Shown: positions 7,545 through 17,080 of the stretch, piece after piece
How the letters are laid out: each line of letters opens with the position of its first letter
Position numbering within the stretch: position 1 is the stretch's first letter
Origin: UM-FILTER-40-17 sp032251335
GTDB lineage: Bacteria > Bacteroidota > Bacteroidia > Flavobacteriales > Flavobacteriaceae
DNA length: 64,000 bases
Direction: 5' to 3'
Assembly: GCA_032251335.1 (NCBI GenBank)
Contig: JAVVDW010000005.1
Coordinates: forward strand, 62,001 to 126,000
Made by a program: the position numbers and the translations under genes
The notes under the pieces: generated by a model
Told to the model about the DNA's origin: nothing
What the model saw: the letters and a program-made list of their open reading frames with translations, nothing else
Database searches by the model: none

Positions 7545-9198
7545 CAGCTTAACGCCTTGGAGAAGATTCCTAAACCTGTTACACCTCGAAAGAAGAGATA
7601 TTTATCGCATCCTTTCTTATGCGATTTTTTCTGGTTTGGTAGGACTCTCTTTACCATTAGGGATCCAAAGCATCATCAACCTGATTCAGGGCGGACAAGT
7701 GTCTGCCTCATGGTTGGTACTTGTCTTTTTCGTCATTGTGGGTATTGCTTTCTCAGGATTTCTCTATTTTATTCAATTGCGAATAGGTGAAGATATACAG
7801 CAACGTATTTTTACCCGCTCTTCTCTTGAATTTATATACCGATTCCCAAAAATAAAACTCGAAGCTTTCAGAGGTGAATATCCGCCGGAGTTGGCCAATC
7901 GGTTTTTTGATACATTGACAGTTCAAAAAGGTTTGGTTAAAACTGTCTTGGACTATTCCGCAGCGCTTTTACAAATCCTTTTTGGTTTAATTTTGCTCTC
8001 TTTTTACCATCCGTTTTTTATCGCTTTCGGTTTTTTACTACTGGGTTTGATGTTTGTTGTTTTTAAATTTTCAGCCCCGGTTGGTGTAGAGACGAGCCTG
8101 GAAGAATCTAAACACAAATACGAAGTGGCACACTGGATTGAAGAAGTGGCCAGAAGTTTACAGAGTTTTAAAATGTCGGGGCTCACATCTTTGGCTTTAC
8201 AAAAAAACGATGCACTTGTGGTAAAATACCTACACGCCAGAGAAAAGCATTTTTCGGTTTTGCGCTTACAATTCTTCAAGCTCATCGGATTTAAGGTTTT
8301 AGTAACGGCCGGTCTCCTACTCATTGGTGGATTGCTGGTGCTCAATCAACAAATGAACATAGGACAGTTTGTCGCCGCAGAAATCATCATCCTTTTGGTC
8401 ATCACTTCTGTTGAGAAATTGATGTTGGGCTTGGAAGATGTCTATGATATTTTGGCTTCCATAGAAAAAATCGGACAAATTGTAGATATGCCCCTAGAAA
8501 GACAAGAAGGCGAAAAACCTTTTTCAGCCGAAACAAAATTCGAATTAAAACTAGAAAACCTGAGCTTGCAATATCCCAACAATTCAAAGCCCATAATTGA
8601 AAATATAAACCTGTCTATACTGCCAAAAGAACATGTCTGCATCACCGGACCATCCGGATCGGGCAAAACAAGCCTGCTCTACATACTTGCGGGACTGATT
8701 TCCCCAACAGACGGAAAATTGCTCATAAACGGCATAGATATACAATATATTTTGCCCAACCACTACCGGGCACAACTCGGTTTTTCACTTACCGGCAGCA
8801 GCCCTTTTGAAGGTACATTGAAAGAAAATATAACTTTCAACAATCCAAATATATCCAATGACGATCTCCTTTGGGCTATTGAAAAAGCACGTTTGACTGA
8901 TTTTGTTAAAACTTTGCCTAAAGGTATCAATACAACCATCTATCCGGAGGGAAAACAATTGTCGTACACCATTTCTAAAAAAATTATTCTCGCCAGAGCC
9001 ATCGTGCACAAACCCAAACTTTTATTATTAAAAGACCCGCTCGATCAGCTCGACTACATCGAAACAAAAGCTTTGCTCGATTTTCTGTTTGAAGACACCA
9101 ATCCTTGGACAATCGTAGTGGCCAGCAAAAACGAACTTTGGCAAGCGAAGTGCAAACGCATTTTAAAATTGAAAAACGGACAGGTTTTAAATTCTTAA
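7531..9198 (+). CDS. ABC exporter subunit (membrane plus ATP-binding domain) with degenerate ATPase motifs
   Basis: A 555-residue half-transporter: membrane helices in residues 28-300 and a nucleotide-binding domain at 335-555. Walker A is intact (GPSGSGKT, 373-380). The other motifs are not: the Walker B region reads LLLLKDP (497-503), so the Asp is Lys and the catalytic Glu is Asp; the LSGGQ signature reads LSYTI (477-481); the Q-loop Gln is missing (near 420); the H-loop His is Ser/Lys (VASKNE, 530-535). ATP binding is likely kept, hydrolysis is doubtful. No N-terminal peptidase domain is present. With HlyD and TolC proteins it forms a type I secretion or tripartite efflux system across both membranes. 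Confidence 0.87.
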   Translation: MKNYSSLTPWRRFLNLLHLERRDIYRILSYAIFSGLVGLSLPLGIQSIINLIQGGQVSASWLVLVFFVIVGIAFSGFLYFIQLRIGEDIQQRIFTRSSLEFIYRFPKIKLEAFRGEYPPELANRFFDTLTVQKGLVKTVLDYSAALLQILFGLILLSFYHPFFIAFGFLLLGLMFVVFKFSAPVGVETSLEESKHKYEVAHWIEEVARSLQSFKMSGLTSLALQKNDALVVKYLHAREKHFSVLRLQFFKLIGFKVLVTAGLLLIGGLLVLNQQMNIGQFVAAEIIILLVITSVEKLMLGLEDVYDILASIEKIGQIVDMPLERQEGEKPFSAETKFELKLENLSLQYPNNSKPIIENINLSILPKEHVCITGPSGSGKTSLLYILAGLISPTDGKLLINGIDIQYILPNHYRAQLGFSLTGSSPFEGTLKENITFNNPNISNDDLLWAIEKARLTDFVKTLPKGINTTIYPEGKQLSYTISKKIILARAIVHKPKLLLLKDPLDQLDYIETKALLDFLFEDTNPWTIVVASKNELWQAKCKRILKLKNGQVLNS

Positions 9199-9210
9199 AT
9201 TCAAATAGCC

Positions 9211-10557
9211 ATGCTCAACATATCAGAAAATAAACTCAACCAAACCGTCGATTTGTCACACCTGAAGTCCTACCAAATCGTTGCGCAAAAAGTTCGATAC
9301 AAAAAATTTTATAAAATACTTAGATACAGCTTTTTCACACTCGTTTTGTTCACTTTTCTGCCATGGACTCAAAACATCCGAAGCAGGGGATTTGTCACCA
9401 CTTTACGCCCAGAACAAAGACCACAAACCGTGCAGTCTGCCATAGCCGGACGCGTAGAAAAATGGTTTGTTCAAGAAGGTGATTTTGTCAAAAAAGGAGA
9501 TACCATCATGTTTATTTCCGAAATTAAAGACGATTATTTCGACCCTAAACTTTTGGAGCGAACAGCCTCACAAGTAGAAGCAAAAAGTCAGTCTGTTGGG
9601 TCTTACGAAGACAAAATAGTGGCCTTAGACAGACAAATTTCTGCACTCACCCAAGAACGAATCCTGAAGCTGGAACAAGCTTCCAACAAGCTCATGCAAG
9701 CCAAGCTCAAAGTGCAAACAGACAGCATAGACTTGGAAGCTGCCAAAATACAGCGCAATATTGCCCAAAGGCAGTATGACCGTGTGCTTCAGCTACAGAA
9801 TGAAGGTTTGAAAGCCGTGATTGATGTGGAAGATAAAAACATCAAATTGCAAGAAAACCTAGCAAAACTCGTGAGTCAGGAGAATAAATTGTTGGCTTCA
9901 AGAAATGAAGTTATCAATGCGCAAATAGAGATATCGAGCATAGATGCATCTTATAACGAGAAAATCTCCAAAGCATCCAGCGAAAAATTTACAGCCATAT
10001 CTGCCAAATTTGAAGCTTCGGGGCAAGTTGATAAACTGAAAAATCAGTTTGCAAACTATGAAATACGAACAGACCTCCACTACATCCGTGCACCACAAGA
10101 CGGATATATCAACAAGGCCATTCAAAAAGGAATTGGTGAAACTTTTAAAGAGGGTTCCGACATTGTAAACATCATGCCATCAAATGTAGATTTGGCGGTT
10201 GAGACATTTGTAAACCCCATGGATTTGCCTCTACTTCACAAAGGCGAAAAAGTTAGAATTATTTTTGACGGATGGCCCGCAATTGTATTTTCCGGTTGGC
10301 CCAATATGTCTTTTGGTACTTACGGAGGCGTCATTATAGCTGTAGAAAGATTTATCAGTCCGAACGGGAAATACCGAGTGCTCATTGCTCCGGACAGCGA
10401 AGACAATCCTTGGCCCGAGCAAATAAGAGCGGGGTCGGGGTCGGAAACACTCGCCCTTTTGGAAAATGTACCCATTTGGTATGAAATCTGGCGACATATC
10501 AACGGTTTCCCGGCTAATTATTATCAGCCTGATACAACTAAAAATACTGAAAAATGA
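9211..10557 (+). CDS. HlyD-family membrane fusion protein
   Basis: A 448-residue periplasmic adaptor. One membrane anchor lies near residues 32-51. It is followed by a biotinyl/lipoyl-like half (AGRVEKWFVQEGDFVKKGD, about 77-95), a long alpha-hairpin coiled coil (about 115-285), and the second lipoyl half and beta-barrel domain (IRAPQDGYINK, about 292 on). It links the inner-membrane ABC protein to TolC. The gene starts 12 bases after the ABC gene and overlaps the next gene by four bases (ATGA), so all are one operon. Confidence 0.9.
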   Translation: MLNISENKLNQTVDLSHLKSYQIVAQKVRYKKFYKILRYSFFTLVLFTFLPWTQNIRSRGFVTTLRPEQRPQTVQSAIAGRVEKWFVQEGDFVKKGDTIMFISEIKDDYFDPKLLERTASQVEAKSQSVGSYEDKIVALDRQISALTQERILKLEQASNKLMQAKLKVQTDSIDLEAAKIQRNIAQRQYDRVLQLQNEGLKAVIDVEDKNIKLQENLAKLVSQENKLLASRNEVINAQIEISSIDASYNEKISKASSEKFTAISAKFEASGQVDKLKNQFANYEIRTDLHYIRAPQDGYINKAIQKGIGETFKEGSDIVNIMPSNVDLAVETFVNPMDLPLLHKGEKVRIIFDGWPAIVFSGWPNMSFGTYGGVIIAVERFISPNGKYRVLIAPDSEDNPWPEQIRAGSGSETLALLENVPIWYEIWRHINGFPANYYQPDTTKNTEK

Positions 10558-11969
10558 GCAAAAAAAAGACAATTCTTTTTGTGTTCTGGCTATCAATGCC
10601 CTTTTTCACAAGCTTCGCGCAGGTTTCTGAGGTATCCACCCTGTCTTTTGAAGAATTTTTGGGATTCGTAAAGAAGTACCACCCGGTAGCCAAGCAAGCT
10701 CAACTCAAAATTTCTGCCGGTCAGGCAACATTGCTTCAGGCCAGAGGAGGTTTTGACCCTAAAATAGCCGTGGACTACGACCAAAAAAGATTTAAAGGAG
10801 ACGAATATTTTGAGCTTCTCAACACCACTTTCAAAATCCCCACTTGGTTTGGCATCGAACTCAAAGGCTCGTTCGAGCAAAATGAAGGCGTATTTTTGAA
10901 CCCGCAAAACAATGTCCCCGAAAACGGACTCTACAGCGCAGGCATCAGTCTGCCGCTGGGTCAAGGTCTCTTGATAAACAACAGAATGGCCGCACTGAAA
11001 CAAGCCAAGATTTTCCAGCAACTGAGCTTGGCTGAAAGAGATTTGGAAGTCAATAACATTCTCTACGAATCGGCCATTGCTTATTTTGAATGGTACATTG
11101 CATATCAAAATTGGCAACTCAGTCAAAATTTTTATGCCAACGCCCAAGAACGATATATCGGTATAAAGCAAAGAGCCGTGAGCGGTGATTTGCCTGCCAT
11201 AGACACCTTGGAAGCCGGCATTGTTGTGCAAAACCGCTTCTTGTCGATGGAACAAGCCCGACTAGATCATGTAAAAGCCAAGCTCGACTTGTCAAATTTT
11301 TTGTGGATAGAAAACAACATTCCGCTTGAAGTAAATGAAGGAATAGCTCCTGAAGCTATTGTGCCCGAATCTATTGACAGGCTTTTAGGAACAGATTTGC
11401 TGAGAACCTTTCAAGAAAACTTGGCCAACCATCCCAAAATACGTGCGTTGAACTATAAAATTGAAGCACTAGAAACCGAAAGAAGGCTCAAAGCAGACAA
11501 GCTCAAACCTAAAATTGATTTTGAATACAATTTCCTGACCCAAAATGCCGAAGATTTCGACGCTTATTTTGCCGGCGACTACAAAACGGCCGTTCGTTTC
11601 AGTTTACCGCTGTTTCTAAGAAAAGAAAGAGGCGAACTCCGATTGTCTAAATTGAAGGTACAAGACGCAGAACTGGACGCTGCCTACCAGCAACTGACAT
11701 TGGAAAACAAAATAAACGCCGGTATAGCCGAGATGAATTCTTACCGTGAACAGCTCGTCATGTACGACGGTTTAGTTACCGGCTATGAAAAACTTTTAAC
11801 GGCAGAAGAAAGAAAATTTGATCTAGGTGAAAGCTCTATCTTTTTGTTAAACAGCCGCGAATCTGCGCTGATTGACAGCAGGGGTAAAGAAAACCTGGCG
11901 CTAAAAAAACTGTTGATTTCTAAAGCGACACTTTTCAAAACACTGGCCAACGAAGTAGATCTGCCCTAA
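10554..11969 (+). CDS. TolC-family outer-membrane efflux protein
   Basis: A 471-residue protein with a signal peptide ending at FTSFAQ (about residue 23) and two repeated long helical segments typical of the outer-membrane efflux (OEP) fold, e.g. residues 130-260 and 330-465. It is the outer-membrane exit duct of the TetR-ABC-HlyD-TolC operon. The start ATG overlaps the stop of the HlyD gene. Its stop codon overlaps that of the convergent CoA-transferase gene, so no room is left for a terminator. Confidence 0.9.
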   Translation: MSKKKTILFVFWLSMPFFTSFAQVSEVSTLSFEEFLGFVKKYHPVAKQAQLKISAGQATLLQARGGFDPKIAVDYDQKRFKGDEYFELLNTTFKIPTWFGIELKGSFEQNEGVFLNPQNNVPENGLYSAGISLPLGQGLLINNRMAALKQAKIFQQLSLAERDLEVNNILYESAIAYFEWYIAYQNWQLSQNFYANAQERYIGIKQRAVSGDLPAIDTLEAGIVVQNRFLSMEQARLDHVKAKLDLSNFLWIENNIPLEVNEGIAPEAIVPESIDRLLGTDLLRTFQENLANHPKIRALNYKIEALETERRLKADKLKPKIDFEYNFLTQNAEDFDAYFAGDYKTAVRFSLPLFLRKERGELRLSKLKVQDAELDAAYQQLTLENKINAGIAEMNSYREQLVMYDGLVTGYEKLLTAEERKFDLGESSIFLLNSRESALIDSRGKENLALKKLLISKATLFKTLANEVDLP

Positions 11970-13246
11970 CGCCTACCCTGATTTATCGCATCAAAATATG
12001 TCTTTTCAAGCTCAGCCCGGTGATCGGGATGTGCAATATCAACCAAGGCGCGTACGCGCTGTTTTAAGGTTTTTCCGTACAAATACGCAACGCCGTATTC
12101 TGTGATTACATAATGTACATGCGCCCGTGTGGTCACTACACCCGCACCTTGTTTAAGAAACGGAACAATACGGCTGATGCCATTTTTTGTAATCGATGGC
12201 AACGCAATAATAGCTTTGCCACCTTTGCTTAGTGATGCACCACGGATAAAATCCATTTGCCCGCCTACGCCTGAATACATCGAACAGCCGATGGAATCTG
12301 CACAAATCTGCCCGGTTAAATCGACTTCTATAGCCGAATTGATGGCTACCATGCGGGGATTTTTTTTGATACGGGCGGCGTCATTCACAATATTGGAAGC
12401 CCTCATTTCTACAAATGGATTGTCGTCAACAAAGTCATAAAGCTTTTTGGAACCTACCAAAAACGTAGCCATAGCCCTACCCGGATTAACGCCTTTGTAA
12501 GCTCCCGTAATCACCCCTTTTTCGATAAGTGGAATCACACCGTCAGAAAACATTTCGGTGTGTAGGCCCAAGTCTTTGTGGTTGGTAAGCTTTGTCAATG
12601 CAGCATTGGGAATAGAACCAATTCCCATTTGGAGTGTGCTTCTGTCTTCAATAAGTCCGGCCACAAATTCACCAATTTTTTCTTCTTCTTGTGTAATTGG
12701 AGCATTCAAGTGTTCGTAGATTGGATAATCTACTTCTACCAAAGTGTCTATTTTTGAGATATGGATAATTCCGTCACCATGCGTGCGCGGCATTTTCGGA
12801 TTGATTTGGGCAATGACATGTGAAGCATTTTCAATGGCAGCCAACGTAGCCTCTACCGATACGCCCAAAGAACAAAAACCGTGTTTGTCCGGAGGCGATA
12901 CATGGATAAGTGCTATATCTAAATCAATAATGTTCCTCTTGAAAAGCAGGGGTAACTCACTTAAAAAAACCGGCGTGTAAGAGCCATTTCCCGATTTTAA
13001 GGTATGTCGTACATTTTTTCCGATAAAAAAGGAGTTGACGTGAAAACTTTTTGCCAGTTCCGGATTTGCATAACGGGCTTCTCCTTCTGTGTGCAAATGA
13101 CAAATTTCTACGTTTTTAAGTTCGGCTGCCCTGTCGGCCAAGGCATTTGCCAAAACGGTTGGTGCAGCGGCGGCGGCTTGTAAATAGACCCGCTGTCCGG
13201 ATTTAACAATTTTTAAAGCCTCTTCGGCAGTGGTGTAAATGCTCAT
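11966..13246 (-). CDS. Acetyl-CoA hydrolase/transferase family protein (4-hydroxybutyrate or acetate CoA-transferase type)
   Basis: A 426-residue cytosolic CoA-transferase. The catalytic Glu lies in HTEMFSDG (E231) and the family's glycine-rich motifs GIGSIPNA (208-215) and GVGGQMDF follow. Such enzymes move CoA between acyl groups such as acetate, butyrate, propionate or 4-hydroxybutyrate, using a glutamyl-CoA intermediate. The substrate cannot be decided from the sequence. It is a single-gene unit; a -7 box lies at 13274-13267. Confidence 0.88.
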   Translation of the reverse strand: MSIYTTAEEALKIVKSGQRVYLQAAAAAPTVLANALADRAAELKNVEICHLHTEGEARYANPELAKSFHVNSFFIGKNVRHTLKSGNGSYTPVFLSELPLLFKRNIIDLDIALIHVSPPDKHGFCSLGVSVEATLAAIENASHVIAQINPKMPRTHGDGIIHISKIDTLVEVDYPIYEHLNAPITQEEEKIGEFVAGLIEDRSTLQMGIGSIPNAALTKLTNHKDLGLHTEMFSDGVIPLIEKGVITGAYKGVNPGRAMATFLVGSKKLYDFVDDNPFVEMRASNIVNDAARIKKNPRMVAINSAIEVDLTGQICADSIGCSMYSGVGGQMDFIRGASLSKGGKAIIALPSITKNGISRIVPFLKQGAGVVTTRAHVHYVITEYGVAYLYGKTLKQRVRALVDIAHPDHRAELEKTYFDAINQGRR

Positions 13247-13266
13247 GGTTAGATTTTATTTTTCGA

Positions 13267-13274
13267 CAAAAATA
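13267..13274 (-). promoter_or_regulatory. -7 box of the CoA-transferase gene
   Basis: Minus-strand TATTTTTG fits TAnnTTTG, 20 bases upstream of ATG 13246. No -33 TTG is seen at a normal distance. Confidence 0.4.
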
Positions 13275-13484
13275 GTTCGATAAAAATAAGCGAAACATGA
13301 CTTTTTTCAGTTGCAAATTCCAATTTTTATTTAAGGCACTTTTTTATCGCAAAAAAATCCAAGCGAATTTTAATTCTTGAAGTTGTTCTTTGAGTCGGCT
13401 CACATGGTATTTGTTACAAACTCAAAAAAACCTGTGTACGTCCCAAATCCTATGATTAACCAACGCTATTCTTTGCTGTGCTAT

Positions 13485-13519
13485 TTGTCTATCAATACGG
13501 TCAGTTCTACTTATCTTTG
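13485..13519 (+). promoter_or_regulatory. Promoter of the first uvrA gene
   Basis: TTG (13485-13487) and TATCTTTG (13512-13519) with a 24-base spacer, one longer than usual. The -7 box is a full match and lies 17 bases before ATG 13536. It excludes the longer reading frame beginning at 13377, because those codons would lie upstream of the transcript start. Confidence 0.5.
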
Positions 13520-13535
13520 CAAAAAATTGCAATTT

Positions 13536-16319
13536 ATGACAGTCACTCAGCCGCAATACGATTTAAAAAAAGAAATTGTTATTGTTGACGCCCATTTACA
13601 CAACCTCAAAAACATCACGGTATCCATTCCGCGCAACAAACTTGTGGTCATCACCGGTTTGTCCGGATCGGGAAAATCGTCGTTGGCATTCGACACCCTG
13701 TACGCAGAAGGCCAAAGGCGCTATGTAGAAAGTCTTTCTGCATACGCCAGGCAATTTTTGGGCAGGCTCAACAAACCACAGGTAGAAGACATCAAAGGCA
13801 TTGCACCGGCAGTGGCCATCCAACAAAAAGTAAACACCACCAACCCGCGTTCGACTGTTGGAACTTCTTCCGAAATCTACGACTACCTAAAACTTCTTTT
13901 TGCCCGTGTAGGCAGGACCTTCTCACCCATTTCAGGAAAAGAAGTTAAAAAACATCAGGTGGCAGACGTTGTGCAAACCATCCAAAAGCAGGCCGAGGGT
14001 TCCAAATGGTTACTGCTGAGTCCGGTTCACGTAGAAGAAGACAGAACGGTTGCAGAAAAACTCAATATACTGCAAGCGCAAGGTTTTGCTCGCATCAAAA
14101 CAAATAACGAAGTATTGCGCATCGATCAAATTGATTCCAAATCACTGTCTCATGATTTTTTTTTGGTGATCGATCGGATTGTAGTCAGGCATGAAGAAGA
14201 TTTCTACAACCGTTTGGGCGATGCCGTACAACAGGCTTTTTATGAAGGTAAAGGCAGTTGTTTGCTCGAAAATGTAGATGCGAAAGAGATTACACCATTC
14301 TCAAACAAATTTGAAGCAGATGGTATCGAATTTTTAGAACCCAATCCGCATTTATTTAGTTTTAACAATCCTTATGGTGCATGCCCAAAATGTGAAGGTT
14401 TTGGTGATGTAATTGGCATCGATCCGCAATTGGTGATTCCAAATTCTTCGTTGTCTGTCTTTGAAAATGCCGTATTTCCCTGGCGAGGCGATTCGATGAG
14501 TTGGTACAAGGATCAGTTTATTAAACAAGCCTACAAACTCGATTTCCCCATCCATAAGCCTTATTTTCAACTTACAGACGCACAAAAAGAACTCCTTTGG
14601 GAAGGAGACAAAACCATAACCGGCATCCATGGTTTTTTTACAGAATTGGAGGCTAAAAATTACAAAATTCAAAATCGGGTGATGTTGTCGCGCTATCGAG
14701 GCAAAACCAAATGTCCGCTTTGCAAAGGTTCCCGCCTGCGCAAGGAAGCATCTTACGTAAAAGTAGGCGGACAATCTATCGGCCATTTAGCAGAAATGCC
14801 TTTGGGCGATTTATATCAATTTATTCAACAACTCGAGTTAGCTGAATACGATCAACAAGTTGCCAAGCGCATCCTTAAAGAATTGACAAACAGACTCAAA
14901 TTTCTAACAGAAGTGGGATTGGAATACCTCACGCTTAGCAGAAAATCAAATACACTTTCCGGAGGAGAATCGCAGCGCATCAATCTGGCAACATCCTTGG
15001 GTAATAATTTGGTGGGGTCCATGTATATCTTGGACGAACCCAGTATTGGTTTGCACGCCAAGGATACCGAAAAACTCATCGGCGTACTCAAGTCACTGCG
15101 CGATTTGGGCAATACCGTTATTGTTGTAGAACACGATGAAGACATCATGCGCGAAGCAGATTACATCATAGATATTGGTCCCGAAGCCGGTTATTTTGGT
15201 GGTGAAGTGGTGGCTAAAGGCAGTTTTGAAGATCTACTGAATTCCAATACACTTACGGGGCAATACTTGAGCGGTAACATGCAAATTGATATCCCTCAAA
15301 AAATAAGAAAACCTAAAGGTTGGATACAAATCAACCACGCACGCGAAAACAACCTCAAGAACATTACAGTCCAAATTCCTTTAGGAAATCTGACAGTAGT
15401 TTCAGGAGTTTCCGGAAGCGGAAAATCTACCCTTATCAGGAAGGTACTCTATCCGGCATTGTTGAATGAACTGGGTGGATACGGCGAAAAACCGGGAGAT
15501 TTTGACGGCCTTGAGGGCGACTTGAAGAAAATTGAAAAAGTAGAACTCATAGACCAAAATCCGATTGGTAGATCCTCGCGTTCCAACCCGGTGACCTATG
15601 TAAAAGCCTACGACGATATCCGCGCATTGTTTGCCGGACAAAAGAGAGCCCAACTGAGCGGCCTGCAGCCCAAACATTTTTCGTTTAATGTAGATGGTGG
15701 CCGATGCGACACTTGCAAAGGCGAAGGCGAAGTTACCGTTGAAATGCAATTTATGGCCGACGTGCATTTGGAATGTGAACAATGCGGCGGAAAACGCTTT
15801 AAAAAAGAAGTGCTGGAAATTACCTACCAACAAAAAAACATAGATGATGTCTTGCGGCTCACTGTGGACGAGGCCATGGCATTTTTCAGCATGCACAACG
15901 AAGAAAAAATCACGCAAAAACTAAAGCCGCTACAAGATGTGGGTTTAGGCTACGTGCAACTCGGACAATCCTCCTCTACCCTATCGGGCGGCGAGGCACA
16001 GCGCATTAAATTGGCTACCTTTTTAACGAAGGGAAGCAACAAAGAAGCCACCATGTTTATTTTTGACGAACCAACCACAGGTTTGCATTTTCACGATATC
16101 AAAAAATTATTGAAATCATTTTATGCCTTACTAGACAATGGGCACAGCATCATCGTTATAGAACACCACCCGGACTTGATAAAATGTGCCGATTACCTGA
16201 TTGACCTAGGCCCGGTTGGCGGAGAAAAAGGTGGCCACTTAGTGGCCTCGGGTACACCCAAAGAAGTATCGCTTAACAAAAATTCCATTACGGGAATGTT
16301 TTTAAAGGCTAAGTTATAA
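13536..16319 (+). CDS. uvrA: UvrA, excinuclease ABC subunit A (paralogue 1)
   Basis: A 927-residue DNA-damage recognition ATPase of nucleotide excision repair, dimeric, partner of UvrB. Both ATPase halves are complete: Walker A GLSGSGKSS near residue 41, signatures LSGGESQR and LSGGEAQR, Walker B ILDEP and IFDEP. Both zinc sites are present: CPKC with CPLC, and CDTC...CEQC with 20 residues between pairs. Length fits the family. The start MTVTQPQY at 13536 is chosen because a -7 box lies just upstream and because alignment with other UvrA proteins begins there. A second full UvrA is encoded at 26573. This one is the more divergent in the N-terminal region (IAPAVAIQQK where most UvrA have LSPAIxIEQK). 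Confidence 0.93.
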   Translation: MTVTQPQYDLKKEIVIVDAHLHNLKNITVSIPRNKLVVITGLSGSGKSSLAFDTLYAEGQRRYVESLSAYARQFLGRLNKPQVEDIKGIAPAVAIQQKVNTTNPRSTVGTSSEIYDYLKLLFARVGRTFSPISGKEVKKHQVADVVQTIQKQAEGSKWLLLSPVHVEEDRTVAEKLNILQAQGFARIKTNNEVLRIDQIDSKSLSHDFFLVIDRIVVRHEEDFYNRLGDAVQQAFYEGKGSCLLENVDAKEITPFSNKFEADGIEFLEPNPHLFSFNNPYGACPKCEGFGDVIGIDPQLVIPNSSLSVFENAVFPWRGDSMSWYKDQFIKQAYKLDFPIHKPYFQLTDAQKELLWEGDKTITGIHGFFTELEAKNYKIQNRVMLSRYRGKTKCPLCKGSRLRKEASYVKVGGQSIGHLAEMPLGDLYQFIQQLELAEYDQQVAKRILKELTNRLKFLTEVGLEYLTLSRKSNTLSGGESQRINLATSLGNNLVGSMYILDEPSIGLHAKDTEKLIGVLKSLRDLGNTVIVVEHDEDIMREADYIIDIGPEAGYFGGEVVAKGSFEDLLNSNTLTGQYLSGNMQIDIPQKIRKPKGWIQINHARENNLKNITVQIPLGNLTVVSGVSGSGKSTLIRKVLYPALLNELGGYGEKPGDFDGLEGDLKKIEKVELIDQNPIGRSSRSNPVTYVKAYDDIRALFAGQKRAQLSGLQPKHFSFNVDGGRCDTCKGEGEVTVEMQFMADVHLECEQCGGKRFKKEVLEITYQQKNIDDVLRLTVDEAMAFFSMHNEEKITQKLKPLQDVGLGYVQLGQSSSTLSGGEAQRIKLATFLTKGSNKEATMFIFDEPTTGLHFHDIKKLLKSFYALLDNGHSIIVIEHHPDLIKCADYLIDLGPVGGEKGGHLVASGTPKEVSLNKNSITGMFLKAKL

Positions 16320-16377
16320 CAGCAAATAAACTACCTATATTACTGATAAACAAATCGTTAAATCTGAATAAAAAATT

Positions 16378-16393
16378 TGGCACGACTCTTGGT
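16378..16393 (+). promoter_or_regulatory. Possible sigma-54 type promoter
   Basis: TGGCACGACTCTTGGT resembles the -24/-12 consensus TGGCACG-N4-TTGC, with a perfect -24 half but G instead of C in the -12 half. It lies 63 bases before the start at 16456. Confidence 0.35.
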
Positions 16394-16455
16394 ATTTACA
16401 ATGCATGCATAACAAATTGATATGCTATATTGTTTAAAACTTAAATATCAAAGTC

Positions 16456-17001
16456 ATGAAAACACTACTGATTTACCCGATGGCTATTTTGTTCAGCTTA
16501 CAAGTTTTTGCTGCAGATAGTTACGGACACGGAAACGAGTTTATTACTTTTCAAGAAAAAAATGTACAGTTCTATCTCTATCCGGACGGCAGCTTTGATT
16601 TCAAAGTACATCATTATGACAATCCGAGAGAAAGTCGTGTTTTTGCCTCTATTTCTACGCCCTATTTACAAATAAACTATCGTGGAGGTGGTAGAGATTA
16701 CTACAACCGGGCGTATTTGAGATACGACCGTTATGGAAAAATTACCCAAATTGACGATGTATATATCGATTATGACGCCTACGGGCAGTTGAGATACATC
16801 GGCAGCGTAAACATCTATTACCACAATGGATACGTTTCACGAATCAGCCATCCGTATGCCAACTATGGTTCTTATCAAAGATATTACAGACCTCAACATG
16901 CGGTTTACGCACAACACCGTCCCTATGCACACTATAAAAAACCTTACCATCCTAGGGCTAAAAAAGGCTATGCTTATGGCCGGTATAAAAGACATCACTA
17001 A
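16456..17001 (+). CDS. Exported Tyr/His-rich protein of unknown function
   Basis: A 181-residue protein with a signal peptide (cleavage near VFAAD, residue 20). The body is rich in Tyr, Arg and Asp, with repeated short YDxYG-type stretches (e.g. RYDRYGK, DYDAYGQ, about 94-117), and the last 45 residues are a Tyr/His/Lys/Arg-rich tail. I do not recognise a named domain. It is likely periplasmic or surface-exposed. It stands alone between uvrA and a Spy-like gene in the opposite direction; a shared hairpin terminator lies at 17025-17058. A possible sigma-54 promoter lies upstream, which would point to stress control, but this is weak. Confidence 0.75.
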   Translation: MKTLLIYPMAILFSLQVFAADSYGHGNEFITFQEKNVQFYLYPDGSFDFKVHHYDNPRESRVFASISTPYLQINYRGGGRDYYNRAYLRYDRYGKITQIDDVYIDYDAYGQLRYIGSVNIYYHNGYVSRISHPYANYGSYQRYYRPQHAVYAQHRPYAHYKKPYHPRAKKGYAYGRYKRHH

Positions 17002-17024
17002 TTTTTGATTAGCTATTTATTCAA

Positions 17025-17058
17025 AAAGCGGGACATCATTTACTTGATATCCCGCTTT
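17025..17058. terminator. Bidirectional terminator hairpin
   Basis: AAAGCGGGA (17025-17033) pairs with TCCCGCTTT (17050-17058); after one mismatch ATCA/TGAT extends the stem around a 6-base loop. It has A- and T-rich flanks and lies between two convergent genes. Confidence 0.75.
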
Positions 17059-17080
17059 CTACTTTTAGCCATTTTCTTTT

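Noticed and set aside
13377..13535. 53-residue N-terminal extension of the first UvrA
   Set aside because: It lies upstream of the -7 box and has no counterpart in the family.
15402..15917. Long open frame opposite uvrA, and similar antisense frames opposite clpC, gyrA and the giant barrel gene
   Set aside because: They mirror the codon pattern of strongly coding genes and lack motifs, leaders or promoters.
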